DNA of 64,000 bases from Pseudomonadota bacterium. Its GTDB lineage: Bacteria; Pseudomonadota; Gammaproteobacteria; Steroidobacterales; Steroidobacteraceae. Below, one piece after another: positions 15,912-24,316 of the stretch; the stretch's first letter is position 1, and every line of letters begins with the position of its first letter. The DNA lies in the NCBI GenBank assembly GCA_023417315.1, contig JAEZFW010000035.1:1-64000 (forward strand). Reading direction: 5' to 3'. The position numbers were made by a program, and so were the translations under genes. The notes beneath the pieces are model-generated. The model was not told where the DNA came from and did not search any database. It was given only the letters and a program-made list of their open reading frames with translations.

Positions 15912-16559
15912 TCAAGGTGGGGGCATCTCCGCAATAAGCAAGTAATTCCGATGCAGCGTCTGCACGAAGCGCTGTAGATCCTCGAGCGTTCCAGTATTTA
16001 CGATCACATCATCCGCAACCGCAAGCCGCTGCTCACGTGTGACTTGAGCAGCCAACATTGCTTGCGCCTGTTCGAGCGTCGCGCCGTCGCGCTTCATCAA
16101 CCGCTTGATCTGATCTTCCTCCGGACAGTCCACAACGAGCACACGATCATAATCATCCGCGCGTCCGGTCTCGGTCAGCAGCGGAATAACATGCACTTGA
16201 TATGGGCCGCCGACCTGCGCAGAGCGCTTCGCGAGCTCCGCACGGATGGCTGGATGCATGATCGCTTCCAAGCGTGCACGCTCTGCCTCGTCTGCGAATA
16301 CGCGGCTACGCATGGCCTTCCGGTCGAGCCTGCCAGACGTGTCAAGAATCTCGGGTCCGAACGCCAGCACTAGACTGCTCAGCGTGGGTGAACCTGGCTC
16401 TACGACCTCGCGTGCAATCTGATCCGTGTCGAGCACCGTCACGCCGAGCTCGGCAAACAGATCTGCAACGGCCGTCTTACCGCTCGCGATGCCGCCGGTG
16501 AGAGCGATCAGAAGAGCGCGGTTGGAGGCTGGAGGCTGGAGGCTGGAGGCAGACGACAT
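15912..16559 (-). CDS. coaE: Dephospho-CoA kinase
   Basis: Phosphorylates dephospho-CoA, the last step of CoA synthesis. The 215-residue protein has the P-loop GGIASGKT near 22-29, LDTDQIAREVV near 43-53, HPAIR near 102, and VDCPEEDQIKRLMKRDG, all standard for CoaE. Unusually, the first dozen residues (MSSASSLQPPASN) are translated from a P8 repeat; typical CoaE starts a few residues before the P-loop. An AAGGAAG sequence 7 bases upstream of ATG 16559 supports this start, so the repeat is part of the protein. It sits 15 bases downstream of a PIN-toxin gene, which separates it from pilD, its usual neighbour. Confidence 0.93.
   Translation of the reverse strand: MSSASSLQPPASNRALLIALTGGIASGKTAVADLFAELGVTVLDTDQIAREVVEPGSPTLSSLVLAFGPEILDTSGRLDRKAMRSRVFADEAERARLEAIMHPAIRAELAKRSAQVGGPYQVHVIPLLTETGRADDYDRVLVVDCPEEDQIKRLMKRDGATLEQAQAMLAAQVTREQRLAVADDVIVNTGTLEDLQRFVQTLHRNYLLIAEMPPP
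16521..16550 (-). repeat. P8 repeat in the 5' end of coaE
   Basis: About four tandem GGAGGCT units on the plus strand, lying entirely within the coaE reading frame and encoding its extra N-terminal residues. A related P8 tract lies inside pilD. Confidence 0.85.
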
Positions 16560-16574
16560 GTCAGGCTTCCTTGG

Positions 16575-17096
16575 TCATATGGGAGCGCCGACACGCTTCT
16601 TCGGTCGCCCACGTGCACGGTGTCGGGAGAGTAATCGAGGCTCATCCTGATAACGCGTGGTTCGATCTTGCACTTCACCTATGAAGGGATTCACAACTTC
16701 GACCGCCCCGAACGACATGCCGGCCTGCAAGTCCTCGCTGAGAAGGACGGCGCAGTCTTGAAGCTGCGCCGCTCCGACGATCAAGCTATCCCACCAGCCA
16801 ATGCGATAACGCCGTTCGATTTCTCGAGCGCAGAGAATCAGATCGCGATCCATCGCCTGGGGCTCCCAGGCCATCAATGAATGCACGATCTCCCACGCAG
16901 TGTCCGACGGTAATGTGTGAGCGAGCTTACGTGTCAGTGTCACGTAAAGCTCATTCAGTACCTGCACGCTCGTTCGGCCAGACTGTTCTTGCCACAACCG
17001 TCGTAGCCACTCGATGGCGAGCGCTTGTTTTTGCGGAGAGCGCGCGTCGTAAACGTATACGAATATATTGGTATCAACGAAGATTCTTGCGGTCAT
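16575..17096 (-). CDS. PIN-domain toxin (VapC-like)
   Basis: A 173-residue PIN-fold RNase: VDTNIFVY at 7-14 supplies the first catalytic Asp, NELYVTL near 44-50 the Glu, and WWDSLIVGAAQ near 101-111 and LLSEDLQAG near 118-126 the remaining acids. It should cleave RNA unless held by the upstream antitoxin. The start overlaps the end of the ribbon-helix-helix antitoxin gene by 23 bases, the usual VapBC arrangement. A basic C-terminal tail (SRHRARGRPKKR) of about 30 residues extends beyond the PIN core. The pair is wedged between pilD and coaE, which are commonly neighbours, so it is probably acquired. Confidence 0.85.
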   Translation of the reverse strand: MTARIFVDTNIFVYVYDARSPQKQALAIEWLRRLWQEQSGRTSVQVLNELYVTLTRKLAHTLPSDTAWEIVHSLMAWEPQAMDRDLILCAREIERRYRIGWWDSLIVGAAQLQDCAVLLSEDLQAGMSFGAVEVVNPFIGEVQDRTTRYQDEPRLLSRHRARGRPKKRVGAPI

Positions 17097-17313
17097 AGAG
17101 CTCGTCTCGCGACGGATATGGCTTGCCGTCGCTCAGATTGGTTGCTCCAACCGCCCAGAAACGGCGCATGGCCGATTCGTATTCGCGCGATTCGCGCATC
17201 TTTTCGTGCAGCATCTCGCCGACGAAGCGGGACAGACTTTGGTTCCTTTGCGCTGCGTGAATGCGTGCCCACGCCGCAGTCTTCTCGTCGAGCGTGATTG
17301 TGATGTTTTTCAT
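17074..17313 (-). CDS. Ribbon-helix-helix antitoxin (VapB-like)
   Basis: A 79-residue protein starting MKNITITLDEKTAAWARIHAAQRNQSLSRFVGEML, a ribbon-helix-helix fold in which the first strand contacts DNA and the C-terminal part would wrap the toxin. ATG 17313 begins exactly at the RHH strand; a start at 17349 would add 12 residues from promoter-like DNA. It overlaps the toxin gene and is expected to autorepress the pair. Confidence 0.8.
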   Translation of the reverse strand: MKNITITLDEKTAAWARIHAAQRNQSLSRFVGEMLHEKMRESREYESAMRRFWAVGATNLSDGKPYPSRDELYDRKNLR

Positions 17314-17349
17314 GCGTTGAATATACACAGGATTCGTGTAAATACTCAA
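17313..17349 (-). promoter_or_regulatory. Candidate VapBC promoter with near-leaderless start
   Basis: On the minus strand TTGAGT is followed after 18 bases by TATATT (17325-17320). Transcription would begin about at the antitoxin ATG at 17313, so the message may be leaderless; no Shine-Dalgarno sequence is present. Inference from sequence only. Confidence 0.4.
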
Positions 17350-17391
17350 CGGGAGCCCGCTTCACGAGGGAGGGCCCACGGCAAGGTTTGA

Positions 17392-18363
17392 TCAACCTAT
17401 TCCACTCGCCTGCAAGTACGTCGAAACCAGCGAATCGCCCCACATCAGCGCAATCCAACCCGCGGCCGCAAGATACGGCCCGAAAGGAATCGGGATGTTC
17501 TTGTCGCGTCCCCGCGCGATGATGAGCGTGATGCCAACAACCGCTCCGGTAAAGGCTGAGAGTAGGATGATGAGCGGCAACATCTGCCATCCAAGCCAGG
17601 CGCCCAGCGCTGCAAACAGCTTGAAGTCTCCGTAGCCCATGCCTTCCTTGCCGGTGATCAACTTGAACAGGTGATAGACACTCCACAGACTCAAGTAACC
17701 TGCGACGGCCCCGAGGATGCTCGAGCGTGTATCGACCGGTAATCCGATCTCAGGAATCGTCGCAGCCAAACTGATGAGCAGCCCGAGCCACATGAGCGGC
17801 AACGTCATGTTGTCCGGCAGAAGCTGCGTATCGAAGTCGATGAAGGTGAGCGCGATGAGAATCCACGTGAGCACAAGCGCAGCCCACGTGTACCACGTCA
17901 CGCCAAACTTCCACGCGACTGCGGCGGAGAGTATTGCCGTGATGAGCTCAACAATGGGATATCGCGGCGAGATCTTGGCGCCGCAGTTCGCGCATTTGCC
18001 CTTCAAGAAGAGGTAGCTAATGACTGGGATGTTCTGCCACGCCGTGATCTGCGCACCGCAGTGCGGACAAGCGGAGCGGGGGACGACCAAATTGTATTTG
18101 GCTGGGGGCTGGGGGCTGGAGGCTGCAGCCAGATCTCTTTGCTTCTTTTCTTCTATCCGTCCGCCGTCCGCCGTCCGCGGTTCACTATCAGCGAGGATCT
18201 CTTCGGCCTGCGCGCGCCACTCACGCTGAAGCATGATCGGAACGCGATGAATGACGACGTTCAAAAAGCTGCCGACCAGCAGGCTGAAGACAAAGACCAG
18301 GCCAACCCACAGGGCTTGGGACGCACTCAGCAGTTCGGCCAATGGGGAGAAGAGTTCCTGCAT
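17392..18363 (-). CDS. pilD: Type IV prepilin peptidase / N-methyltransferase
   Basis: Cleaves the PilA leader after Gly and methylates the new N-terminal Phe; inner membrane. The 323-residue protein has the N-terminal GSFLNVVIHR segment, two zinc-type CxxC pairs (CPHC and CANC), the two catalytic Asp motifs (FIDFDTQLLPD and GMGYGDFKLF), and about seven to eight membrane segments. Compared with PilD of Pseudomonas (from memory), an extra stretch of roughly 20 residues lies in the cytoplasmic loop between REWRAQAEEIL and YNLVVPRSACPHC. It is encoded by P7 and P8 repeats inserted in frame. ATG 18363 is preferred since the earlier ATG falls in the pilC-pilD hairpin. Confidence 0.93.
   Translation of the reverse strand: MQELFSPLAELLSASQALWVGLVFVFSLLVGSFLNVVIHRVPIMLQREWRAQAEEILADSEPRTADGGRIEEKKQRDLAAASSPQPPAKYNLVVPRSACPHCGAQITAWQNIPVISYLFLKGKCANCGAKISPRYPIVELITAILSAAVAWKFGVTWYTWAALVLTWILIALTFIDFDTQLLPDNMTLPLMWLGLLISLAATIPEIGLPVDTRSSILGAVAGYLSLWSVYHLFKLITGKEGMGYGDFKLFAALGAWLGWQMLPLIILLSAFTGAVVGITLIIARGRDKNIPIPFGPYLAAAGWIALMWGDSLVSTYLQASGIG
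18097..18187 (-). repeat. P8 and P7 repeats inserted in the pilD coding sequence
   Basis: P8 units (GGCTGGGGGCTGGAGG) at about 18100-18127 and P7-like units (GTCCGCCGTCCGCC) at about 18160-18187 keep the reading frame. They code for a low-complexity stretch just before the first zinc motif. Confidence 0.8.
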
Positions 18364-18392
18364 AGCGTCTGGCTTTCGTCGCTCTAACAAGA

Positions 18393-18417
18393 AAACGCCG
18401 CGCAATGCGCGGCGTTT
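18393..18417 (-). terminator. Hairpin between pilC and pilD
   Basis: Perfect 11-bp stem AAACGCCGCGC-N3-GCGCGGCGTTT, followed on the minus strand by TTCTTGTT. It could partly stop pilBC transcription before pilD, making pilD less abundant or dependent on readthrough. Confidence 0.75.
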
Positions 18418-18440
18418 CTCTAGCGTTCTGACGTCGTGCG

Positions 18441-19658
18441 TTAGATCGCCGCGCCGAGCTTGAAGATCGGCAAGTACATGGCGATGACGAGACCGCCGAC
18501 GAGCACACCTAGGATCGCCATGATGAGCGGCTCGAGCAAGCTGCTCATCGCATCGACGGCGGCATCGACGTCGGCTTCGTAGAAGTCGGCTACCTTCGCT
18601 GCCATCGAGTCGAGCGAGCCGGATTCTTCGCCGACCGCAATCATCTGAATGACCATGTTCGGGAAGAGATCAGTTGCCTCCATTGAACGCTGGAGGCGTT
18701 GACCGGTTGCGACTTCGTCTCGAATCTTCAGCGTTGCTTCCTCGTAAACGATGTTACCTGTTGCGCCGGCGACCGAAGTCAGTGCTTCGACGAGCGGCAC
18801 GCCTGCAGCGAACATCGTGGAGAGCGTCCGCGCATAACGAGCGATGGCAGCTTTCACCATGATCGGGCCGACGACAGGTGCCTTGAGTAGCATCCGGTCG
18901 AGAAATCGACGCATCGGTCGAGAGCGCTTCTTGAAGTAGAAGAACGTGAACCCGGCCGCGCCTGCGAGGAGCCCAATGAGCCAACCTTTCGCTTGTACAA
19001 AGCGCGATAGATCGATGACCATTTGGGTGAATGCAGGCAGGTCGGCGCCGAATCCTTGGAACAGGCTCTCGAACTGTGGGATCACGAAGACGAGCAAGAT
19101 GATCGTCACGATGACCGCAACCGCGAGCACGGCCGCAGGGTAGAAGAGGGCCTTCTTGATCTTCTTCTTGAGAGCCTCCGTCTTTTCCTTATATGTGGCC
19201 ACTTTGTCGAGCAGAGTCTCGAGCGCACCCGCGTGCTCGCCTGCTTCCACGAGATTCACGAAGAGGTCATCGAAGTACAGTGGATGTTTCCCAAGTGCCT
19301 CGTGCAGCGTAGTGCCGGCTTCCACATCAGCCTTGATCGCGAGCACCAGCTTTTGCATGGCAGGCTTGTCATGGCCGTTTCCGATGATGTCGAAGCATTG
19401 CACCATCGGGATGCCCGCTTGAAGCATAGTCGCAAGTTGCCGAGCGAAGAGCGCGATATCCTCCGTCGTAATCTTCTTGCCGCTCTTGAAAAGCTGCACT
19501 TCCTTGCGCACCTTCTTGGCAAGAACCCCCTGACGCCGAAGGTCTGCTTTGACAGCAGCTTCGGACACGGCGAGCATCTTTCCCTTGATGCGCTTCCCCT
19601 TCTTGTCCGTGCCTTCCCAGACGAAGGGAAACTGCTGTGAGGATGCTGCTTGAGCCAT
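18441..19658 (-). CDS. pilC: Type IV pilus inner-membrane platform protein
   Basis: Polytopic platform that couples the PilB motor to pilus assembly. The 405-residue length and two GspF domains are standard: the first near 70-195 (FARQLATMLQAGIPMVQCFDII ... GALETLLDKVATYKEK), a membrane segment at about 172-195, and the second near 272-395 (YARTLSTMFAAGVPLVEALTSVAG ... VGEESGSLDSMAAKVADFYE). It lies 30 bases downstream of pilB in the same operon. Confidence 0.97.
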   Translation of the reverse strand: MAQAASSQQFPFVWEGTDKKGKRIKGKMLAVSEAAVKADLRRQGVLAKKVRKEVQLFKSGKKITTEDIALFARQLATMLQAGIPMVQCFDIIGNGHDKPAMQKLVLAIKADVEAGTTLHEALGKHPLYFDDLFVNLVEAGEHAGALETLLDKVATYKEKTEALKKKIKKALFYPAAVLAVAVIVTIILLVFVIPQFESLFQGFGADLPAFTQMVIDLSRFVQAKGWLIGLLAGAAGFTFFYFKKRSRPMRRFLDRMLLKAPVVGPIMVKAAIARYARTLSTMFAAGVPLVEALTSVAGATGNIVYEEATLKIRDEVATGQRLQRSMEATDLFPNMVIQMIAVGEESGSLDSMAAKVADFYEADVDAAVDAMSSLLEPLIMAILGVLVGGLVIAMYLPIFKLGAAI

Positions 19659-19688
19659 AGCTGGATACCTGTTGACTAACTTCAGCTC

Positions 19689-21431
19689 TTATTCAACCGT
19701 GCACTGGTTTACTTCATCCAAGCTGGTAATGCCCGCTTTTACTTTGGCCAGCCCTGATCGTCGTAGATCCCAGATTCCCTCAGCTGCAGCTTGCGCTGCT
19801 ATATCCACAGCCGTTCCATCTTGGAGAATGATTCGCTGTATTTCTTCCGAGACTGGCATCACCTGATACAGGCCAGTGCGTCCCTTGTAACCATCAGAAC
19901 ATTGGCTGCAGCCCACCGGGCGATAGATCTTGAACCCGATCGCGATGTCTTCCTCTGTGAAGCCCTCTTTAAGGAGGGCCTCGGGCGGCATATCGATCGG
20001 CGTCTTGCATGCCGAACAGAGCTTCCGCGCGAGCCGCTGCGCGATGATCAACGATACAGAAGTGGCTATCGCGTAAGGTTTGACGCCCATATCCACGAGA
20101 CGCGTCAGTGTTTTGGGGGCATCGTTTGTATGAAGCGTCGAGAGCACGAGGTGTCCAGTCTGCGCCGCTTTGATTGCGATCTCCGCGGTCTCGAGGTCAC
20201 GAATCTCGCCAACCATGATGACATCGGGGTCTTGACGTAGGAAGGCGCGAAGCGCTGAAGCGAACGTCAGGCCGACCTTGGGATTGACGTTTACCTGATT
20301 CACACCTGGCAAATTGATTTCGGCTGGATCTTCAGCTGTCGAGATGTTTGTGTCTTCCTTGTTCAGGATGTTCAAGCCAGTGTACAGGGAGACTGTCTTG
20401 CCGCTACCGGTGGGGCCTGTCACGAGAATCATGCCATGTGGTTGCGCCAGAGCGTTCAGATACATTTCCCTCTGCACGGATTCATAGCCCAATGCGTCGA
20501 TTCCGAGCATCGCGCTGGATGGGTCCAGGATACGCGCGACAATCTTCTCTCCAAATAGAGTAGGACACGTGCTCACGCGAAAATCGATGGCTCGATTCTT
20601 GGAGATGCGCATCTTGATGCGTCCATCCTGGGGGACTCGCCTTTCCGCAATATCGAGGCGCGACATCACCTTGATACGAGCTGAGATCTTCGTTGCGAGT
20701 TGCACCGGAGGTGCGGCTATCTCCTTGAGATAGCCGTCGAGACGCAGCCGGATACGATAGCTTTTCTCATACGGCTCGAAGTGAATGTCAGATGCCCCTT
20801 TCTTGATTGCATCGAGTAGCACCTTGTTCACGAATCTGACGATAGGTGCGTCTTCGACGTCATCGCGTGCGACTGCATCGCCCTCGAGCTCATCGTCACC
20901 ACCAGTGACGTCGAGATTCTCTAGATCGAGATCGTCATCGCCGAGGGCCGGCATCTGAGTGTCGACCTGCTCAATCGCCTTCGAGCCGATCTTCTGAAGC
21001 TTGTCCTCCTCGACGACAACTGCTTCGACGGAAAGCCCGGTCTGGAATTTGATCTCATCCAGCGCATGAAGGTTCGTGGGATCGGAGACGGCGACGAACA
21101 AGCGCTTGCCACGCTTCACGAGCGGGAGCACGCGATGCTTCGCCAGGAGCTTGTCGGAAACCAGCTTTATGGTTTCCAAATCCGGCTGGATGGACTCGAG
21201 GTCGAGAAGCGGGACGCCAAACTCCTGGGATGCGGCTATTGCAATCTCGCGAGCCTGGGCCAAGCCAGCCGAGACGAGATAAGAAACCAGGTTCGAGTTC
21301 GCTTCCTTGGCATGCGCGATGGCTTCGACCATCGCGCGCTCATCCAGCAGGCCGTCCTGTATGAGACGCAACGGCAGACCTTGGAGGGCCGTGCGGGACG
21401 AGGTCTGTGGAGAGGCGACGTTCTCGGCCAT
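19689..21431 (-). CDS. pilB: Type IV pilus extension ATPase
   Basis: Hexameric motor that drives pilin assembly. The 580-residue protein has an N-terminal MshEN-like region (about 15-150), a Walker A loop GPTGSGKT near 338-345, an Asp box (EDPAEI), Walker B (DPDVIMVGEIRD) and His box (GHLVLSTLHTNDA), and the tetracysteine zinc site (CSAC ... CSQC) that marks assembly rather than retraction ATPases. ATG 21431 fits PilB better than the upstream in-frame start at 21467. It leads the pilB-pilC operon. Confidence 0.97.
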   Translation of the reverse strand: MAENVASPQTSSRTALQGLPLRLIQDGLLDERAMVEAIAHAKEANSNLVSYLVSAGLAQAREIAIAASQEFGVPLLDLESIQPDLETIKLVSDKLLAKHRVLPLVKRGKRLFVAVSDPTNLHALDEIKFQTGLSVEAVVVEEDKLQKIGSKAIEQVDTQMPALGDDDLDLENLDVTGGDDELEGDAVARDDVEDAPIVRFVNKVLLDAIKKGASDIHFEPYEKSYRIRLRLDGYLKEIAAPPVQLATKISARIKVMSRLDIAERRVPQDGRIKMRISKNRAIDFRVSTCPTLFGEKIVARILDPSSAMLGIDALGYESVQREMYLNALAQPHGMILVTGPTGSGKTVSLYTGLNILNKEDTNISTAEDPAEINLPGVNQVNVNPKVGLTFASALRAFLRQDPDVIMVGEIRDLETAEIAIKAAQTGHLVLSTLHTNDAPKTLTRLVDMGVKPYAIATSVSLIIAQRLARKLCSACKTPIDMPPEALLKEGFTEEDIAIGFKIYRPVGCSQCSDGYKGRTGLYQVMPVSEEIQRIILQDGTAVDIAAQAAAEGIWDLRRSGLAKVKAGITSLDEVNQCTVE

Positions 21432-21542
21432 TGGCGTAACGCGAGGAATAAAGAGGTGTGATGTCAAATCAGCGGCTGATTGTGGCTCACAACAAGCTCA
21501 TATGGCGAGACCCTGATCACACTCGATGCATATGGGAGACGC

Positions 21543-21575
21543 CAAAAAAAGAAGCCCCTCAGAGGAGGGGCTTCT
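21543..21575 (-). terminator. pilA transcription terminator
   Basis: Stem GAAGCCCCTC / GAGGGGCTTC with a 4-base loop, followed on the minus strand by seven T. It starts 25 bases after the pilA stop and separates the abundant pilin message from pilB. Confidence 0.93.
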
Positions 21576-21599
21576 CAACCAAGTACTGGCGTACCTAGC

Positions 21600-22103
21600 T
21601 TAGGCGCGGCACTCGGCCGGCGCAAACTTCGCCGTCAGGTTGCCGACCGTGTTGGTTGCACCGGTCATGATCGTGTTCGATGGGGTCGCATTCGAGCCCG
21701 TGACGCGGCACTTCCACGCCACGCTGTTATCAAGGCTCAGATACGGAACCAACGTCACGCTCATGCCGTTGATCGCGCTGTTGGCGCGCTGTGGGGCCGC
21801 ATTGCTGTACGTGATGGTGATCACGCCGTTCGTGATCGCCAGCGACGACACGTAGTTACCAGCCGTGTCGGTCGCGTTCGCCGACATACCAGCCGCTGTG
21901 CGGTTAGCAGGTGCGCTGCCTGTTGCAGCGAACGTTTCAGAAACGGCGGCCTTGGCCTGAGCAGCCAGCGTCAAACCTTCAGATACCTGCGAGCGGATCG
22001 TATAGTCCTGGTAGGCGGGGATGGCGATCGCCGCCAAGATACCGATGATCGCGACCACGATCATCAGTTCGATCAGTGTGAAACCCTTTTGAACCTGCTT
22101 CAT
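21600..22103 (-). CDS. pilA: Type IV major pilin
   Basis: Structural subunit of the type IV pilus. The 167-residue precursor has the short leader MKQVQKG, cleaved by PilD before [32 protein letters not shown]; Glu5 of the mature form is present. Two cysteines near the C-terminus (WKCRV and PAECRA) mark the disulfide loop. The globular domain is rich in Ser/Thr/Asn, consistent with glycosylation by the neighbouring sugar-transfer genes (inference). ATG 22103 has GGAG seven bases upstream. A sigma-54 promoter lies 58 bases upstream and a strong terminator follows. Confidence 0.96.
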   Translation of the reverse strand: MKQVQKGFTLIELMIVVAIIGILAAIAIPAYQDYTIRSQVSEGLTLAAQAKAAVSETFAATGSAPANRTAAGMSANATDTAGNYVSSLAITNGVITITYSNAAPQRANSAINGMSVTLVPYLSLDNSVAWKCRVTGSNATPSNTIMTGATNTVGNLTAKFAPAECRA

Positions 22104-22160
22104 GTAAATCTCCAAGTGGTGAGAGTGCAACGGCGCATTCGCGCTCGTGATCACAACATA

Positions 22161-22175
22161 GCAAGCCGCGTGCCA
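22161..22175 (-). promoter_or_regulatory. Sigma-54 promoter of pilA
   Basis: The minus strand reads TGGCACGCGGCTTGC, an exact match to the sigma-54 -24/-12 pattern (TGGCACG-N4-TTGC). Transcription should start about 12 bases downstream, giving a leader of about 45 bases. PilR and PilS, the usual activator and sensor for this promoter, are encoded at 27740-31271. Confidence 0.9.
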
Positions 22176-22321
22176 GACTCAAGGATCGCTGCAAGTCTCG
22201 GCTGAGCTTGGGCTTGCGCCATTCTGCGAGGTGATCTCATCCTTCGCCGCATGGTCGGTCTTGAGCACTAAGTGACAAAAAATGTTCATTTGTGCCGTCA
22301 GAAACCGACGCTCGCCTGTGT

Positions 22322-24160
22322 CTACTCCCGATCGCCCAGAGCGGATTCGGGACGTATGCGGAACAGCCGCACGTATGGAATCTTCCAGTCCGAAGCGATC
22401 AGGCGCTCTTCATCCAACAGTTCGAACTGCTCTGGAGGGGGCGTAGGTTCTGGAGCGAACGGTTTCAAGAGCAGGTCACCGACGAGTAGGCTCGAGTCCG
22501 GACTGAAGGACACGTAACGCACGTCAGTTTCATTCGCGGCAGTGATATAGGCGGGACGAGCCAAAACGTACTTGACGTACGGAGCGATCTTCGGAAGCTC
22601 CGTCGCGGGTGTCGCCCACAGTTTATCTAGCAGCAGCACCTTCTCTCCGTGCTGCTTAGTGAGCAGGAAGTTATTCGCGATGACGGAACACTCAGTGTAG
22701 TAACGGATGTAGTGGCCCGCATCGTTGTCTGCCAGGACGATCCCCGGATCTTCGGCACACGCCTTCTGAAGTGTCCCCAACACTGGGCGCAGATTCGTGA
22801 AGTAAACATCGTTCGCCTTCACGAGAGGGCCGAGAAGCGCGTATCTCATGGGCGGCGCATACATGAGCAGACACACGACCGACGCAAGCAGCATTACGGT
22901 TTTGCGTGTCTCTCCTCGCTTCGCTGCAAACTCCTCGATAGCAACCAGCCATGGCAGATATAGCGCGAACGAACCGAAATTATGCATCCTGAACTGAAGG
23001 CTGAGGAGAACCAGCCCGCAGATGCAACTCAACCAGAAGAACGCCCGCGCCTGTGTACGCTCACGCCATAAGCGATATGCGCACAACACCAATGTCAGGG
23101 GAAGCAACCAGATGAAGAGCGAGTAGCGACTCGAGATATCGAGAGGGCCATGAAACTGCAGGAGCTTAGGCAGTGAAAACATCTCGCCGATGGCGTCAAG
23201 CCGCGGCAGGTCACCCACTAAAAACGACTGCGCCATCGCGATTTGATAAGTAAGCGGTGCCAGCAGCGCTATTCCAAGGCCCGTCAGCAACGTCAAGCTT
23301 CCGCGAGTGCGAGGTGCGCGGCTGAAAATGAATGCGAACAGTGCCGAGCTGCAGGCTACATAGACGTGAAACCAAGACAAGTAGTAATACTCTGCTAGTC
23401 CCATTTGGAACGGCTTCGATGGGATCACCACGGTGATGACACCGCTAACCAGCGATACGGCAAACCAAGCCGTTGAGCGGCGCGGTGGCTGCTGACCCTG
23501 GAGCCAGTGCAGCGCGAGCATCAAAAGAACAGGGATTTGCAAGATGAAAAGCCCATTGTGGACGGCCGGTGCGACACCAAGCACAAGACCAAGGATCGCT
23601 GCGGCTGCACGGCTTTGTTGATCCATAAACCATCTCAGGCCCGCCGCGATCGTGGCGAGCACAAAGATGTACTCGGCGAAATGATGATCGATGAATCCCA
23701 CTCCATGCAGATACTGAGTAAGCGGCGAAAGCGCAACGCAGAGTCCCGCGAGTACAGTGGACCAGACTGAAAGCCCCAGCTTGCGCGAGATATAGACGAG
23801 CAGGCCCATCGAAAGGAAAACAGCTGCTACGGGAATCCAGATAAGAAACGCTATTGGCTCGGTGACAATGCCAAGGTGCACGGCAGCACGCACAAACATT
23901 CCCATCGCATAATCGTAGCCCCACGGCCACGTCAGCAAGCTGCCTTCGGGCGCATGGATACGGGGATCGAACTCGTAGAATGCTCCCGGATCCTGTGCAA
24001 CGTCCAAAATCCGGCGTGCATGATAAAAAGAGTCGTTTGCGACCGGCAGACGTTCGTCGTCAAGGTGGGCGCCGGGCCAAATGAGGCTGCAAACGGCAGC
24101 TGCCAATATGCCGAGGGCGAGCCAAGCGCTCAGAAACCGCTGACGTGAGCTCAGAAGCAT
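22322..24160 (-). CDS. STT3/PglB-like membrane glycosyltransferase, candidate pilin oligosaccharyltransferase
   Basis: A 612-residue protein with roughly a dozen membrane segments. The first loop has NDSFYHARRI (near 42), similar to the DxD-region of STT3/PglB/AglB; DHHFAEYIF near 157-165 resembles their second acidic motif. The periplasmic C-terminal part has ADNDAGHYIRYY near 495, where a WWDYG-type motif would be expected, so that motif is diverged. It ends 218 bases upstream of pilA on the same strand. Transfer of a lipid-linked glycan to PilA is a reasonable role, but O- versus N-linkage cannot be told. It may instead be a GT-C enzyme with another acceptor. Confidence 0.55.
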   Translation of the reverse strand: MLLSSRQRFLSAWLALGILAAAVCSLIWPGAHLDDERLPVANDSFYHARRILDVAQDPGAFYEFDPRIHAPEGSLLTWPWGYDYAMGMFVRAAVHLGIVTEPIAFLIWIPVAAVFLSMGLLVYISRKLGLSVWSTVLAGLCVALSPLTQYLHGVGFIDHHFAEYIFVLATIAAGLRWFMDQQSRAAAAILGLVLGVAPAVHNGLFILQIPVLLMLALHWLQGQQPPRRSTAWFAVSLVSGVITVVIPSKPFQMGLAEYYYLSWFHVYVACSSALFAFIFSRAPRTRGSLTLLTGLGIALLAPLTYQIAMAQSFLVGDLPRLDAIGEMFSLPKLLQFHGPLDISSRYSLFIWLLPLTLVLCAYRLWRERTQARAFFWLSCICGLVLLSLQFRMHNFGSFALYLPWLVAIEEFAAKRGETRKTVMLLASVVCLLMYAPPMRYALLGPLVKANDVYFTNLRPVLGTLQKACAEDPGIVLADNDAGHYIRYYTECSVIANNFLLTKQHGEKVLLLDKLWATPATELPKIAPYVKYVLARPAYITAANETDVRYVSFSPDSSLLVGDLLLKPFAPEPTPPPEQFELLDEERLIASDWKIPYVRLFRIRPESALGDRE

Positions 24161-24235
24161 GAGATTCCCAAGTTTGAGATTCCGCCCTTGGCGCGGAGCA
24201 GGGGACGGCAGTGATCCCGTAAAAGATTATGCAAA

Positions 24236-24290
24236 ACTCATAATCGTCTTAGCAGTCACGCTATCGCCGTGATGGCAGTCACGTTATGAG
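24236..24290. promoter_or_regulatory. Nested repeats in a divergent glycosyltransferase promoter region
   Basis: Two near-identical 13-mers, GCAGTCACGCTAT (24252-24264) and GCAGTCACGTTAT (24275-24287), sit 23 bases apart, about two helical turns. They lie between CTCATAA (24237-24243) and its complement TTATGAG (24284-24290). The gap separates the divergent STT3-like and GT87 genes, so a regulator site is plausible. Confidence 0.35.
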
Positions 24291-24316
24291 CCTTAGTAAC
24301 AGGCTAACTTGACAAA

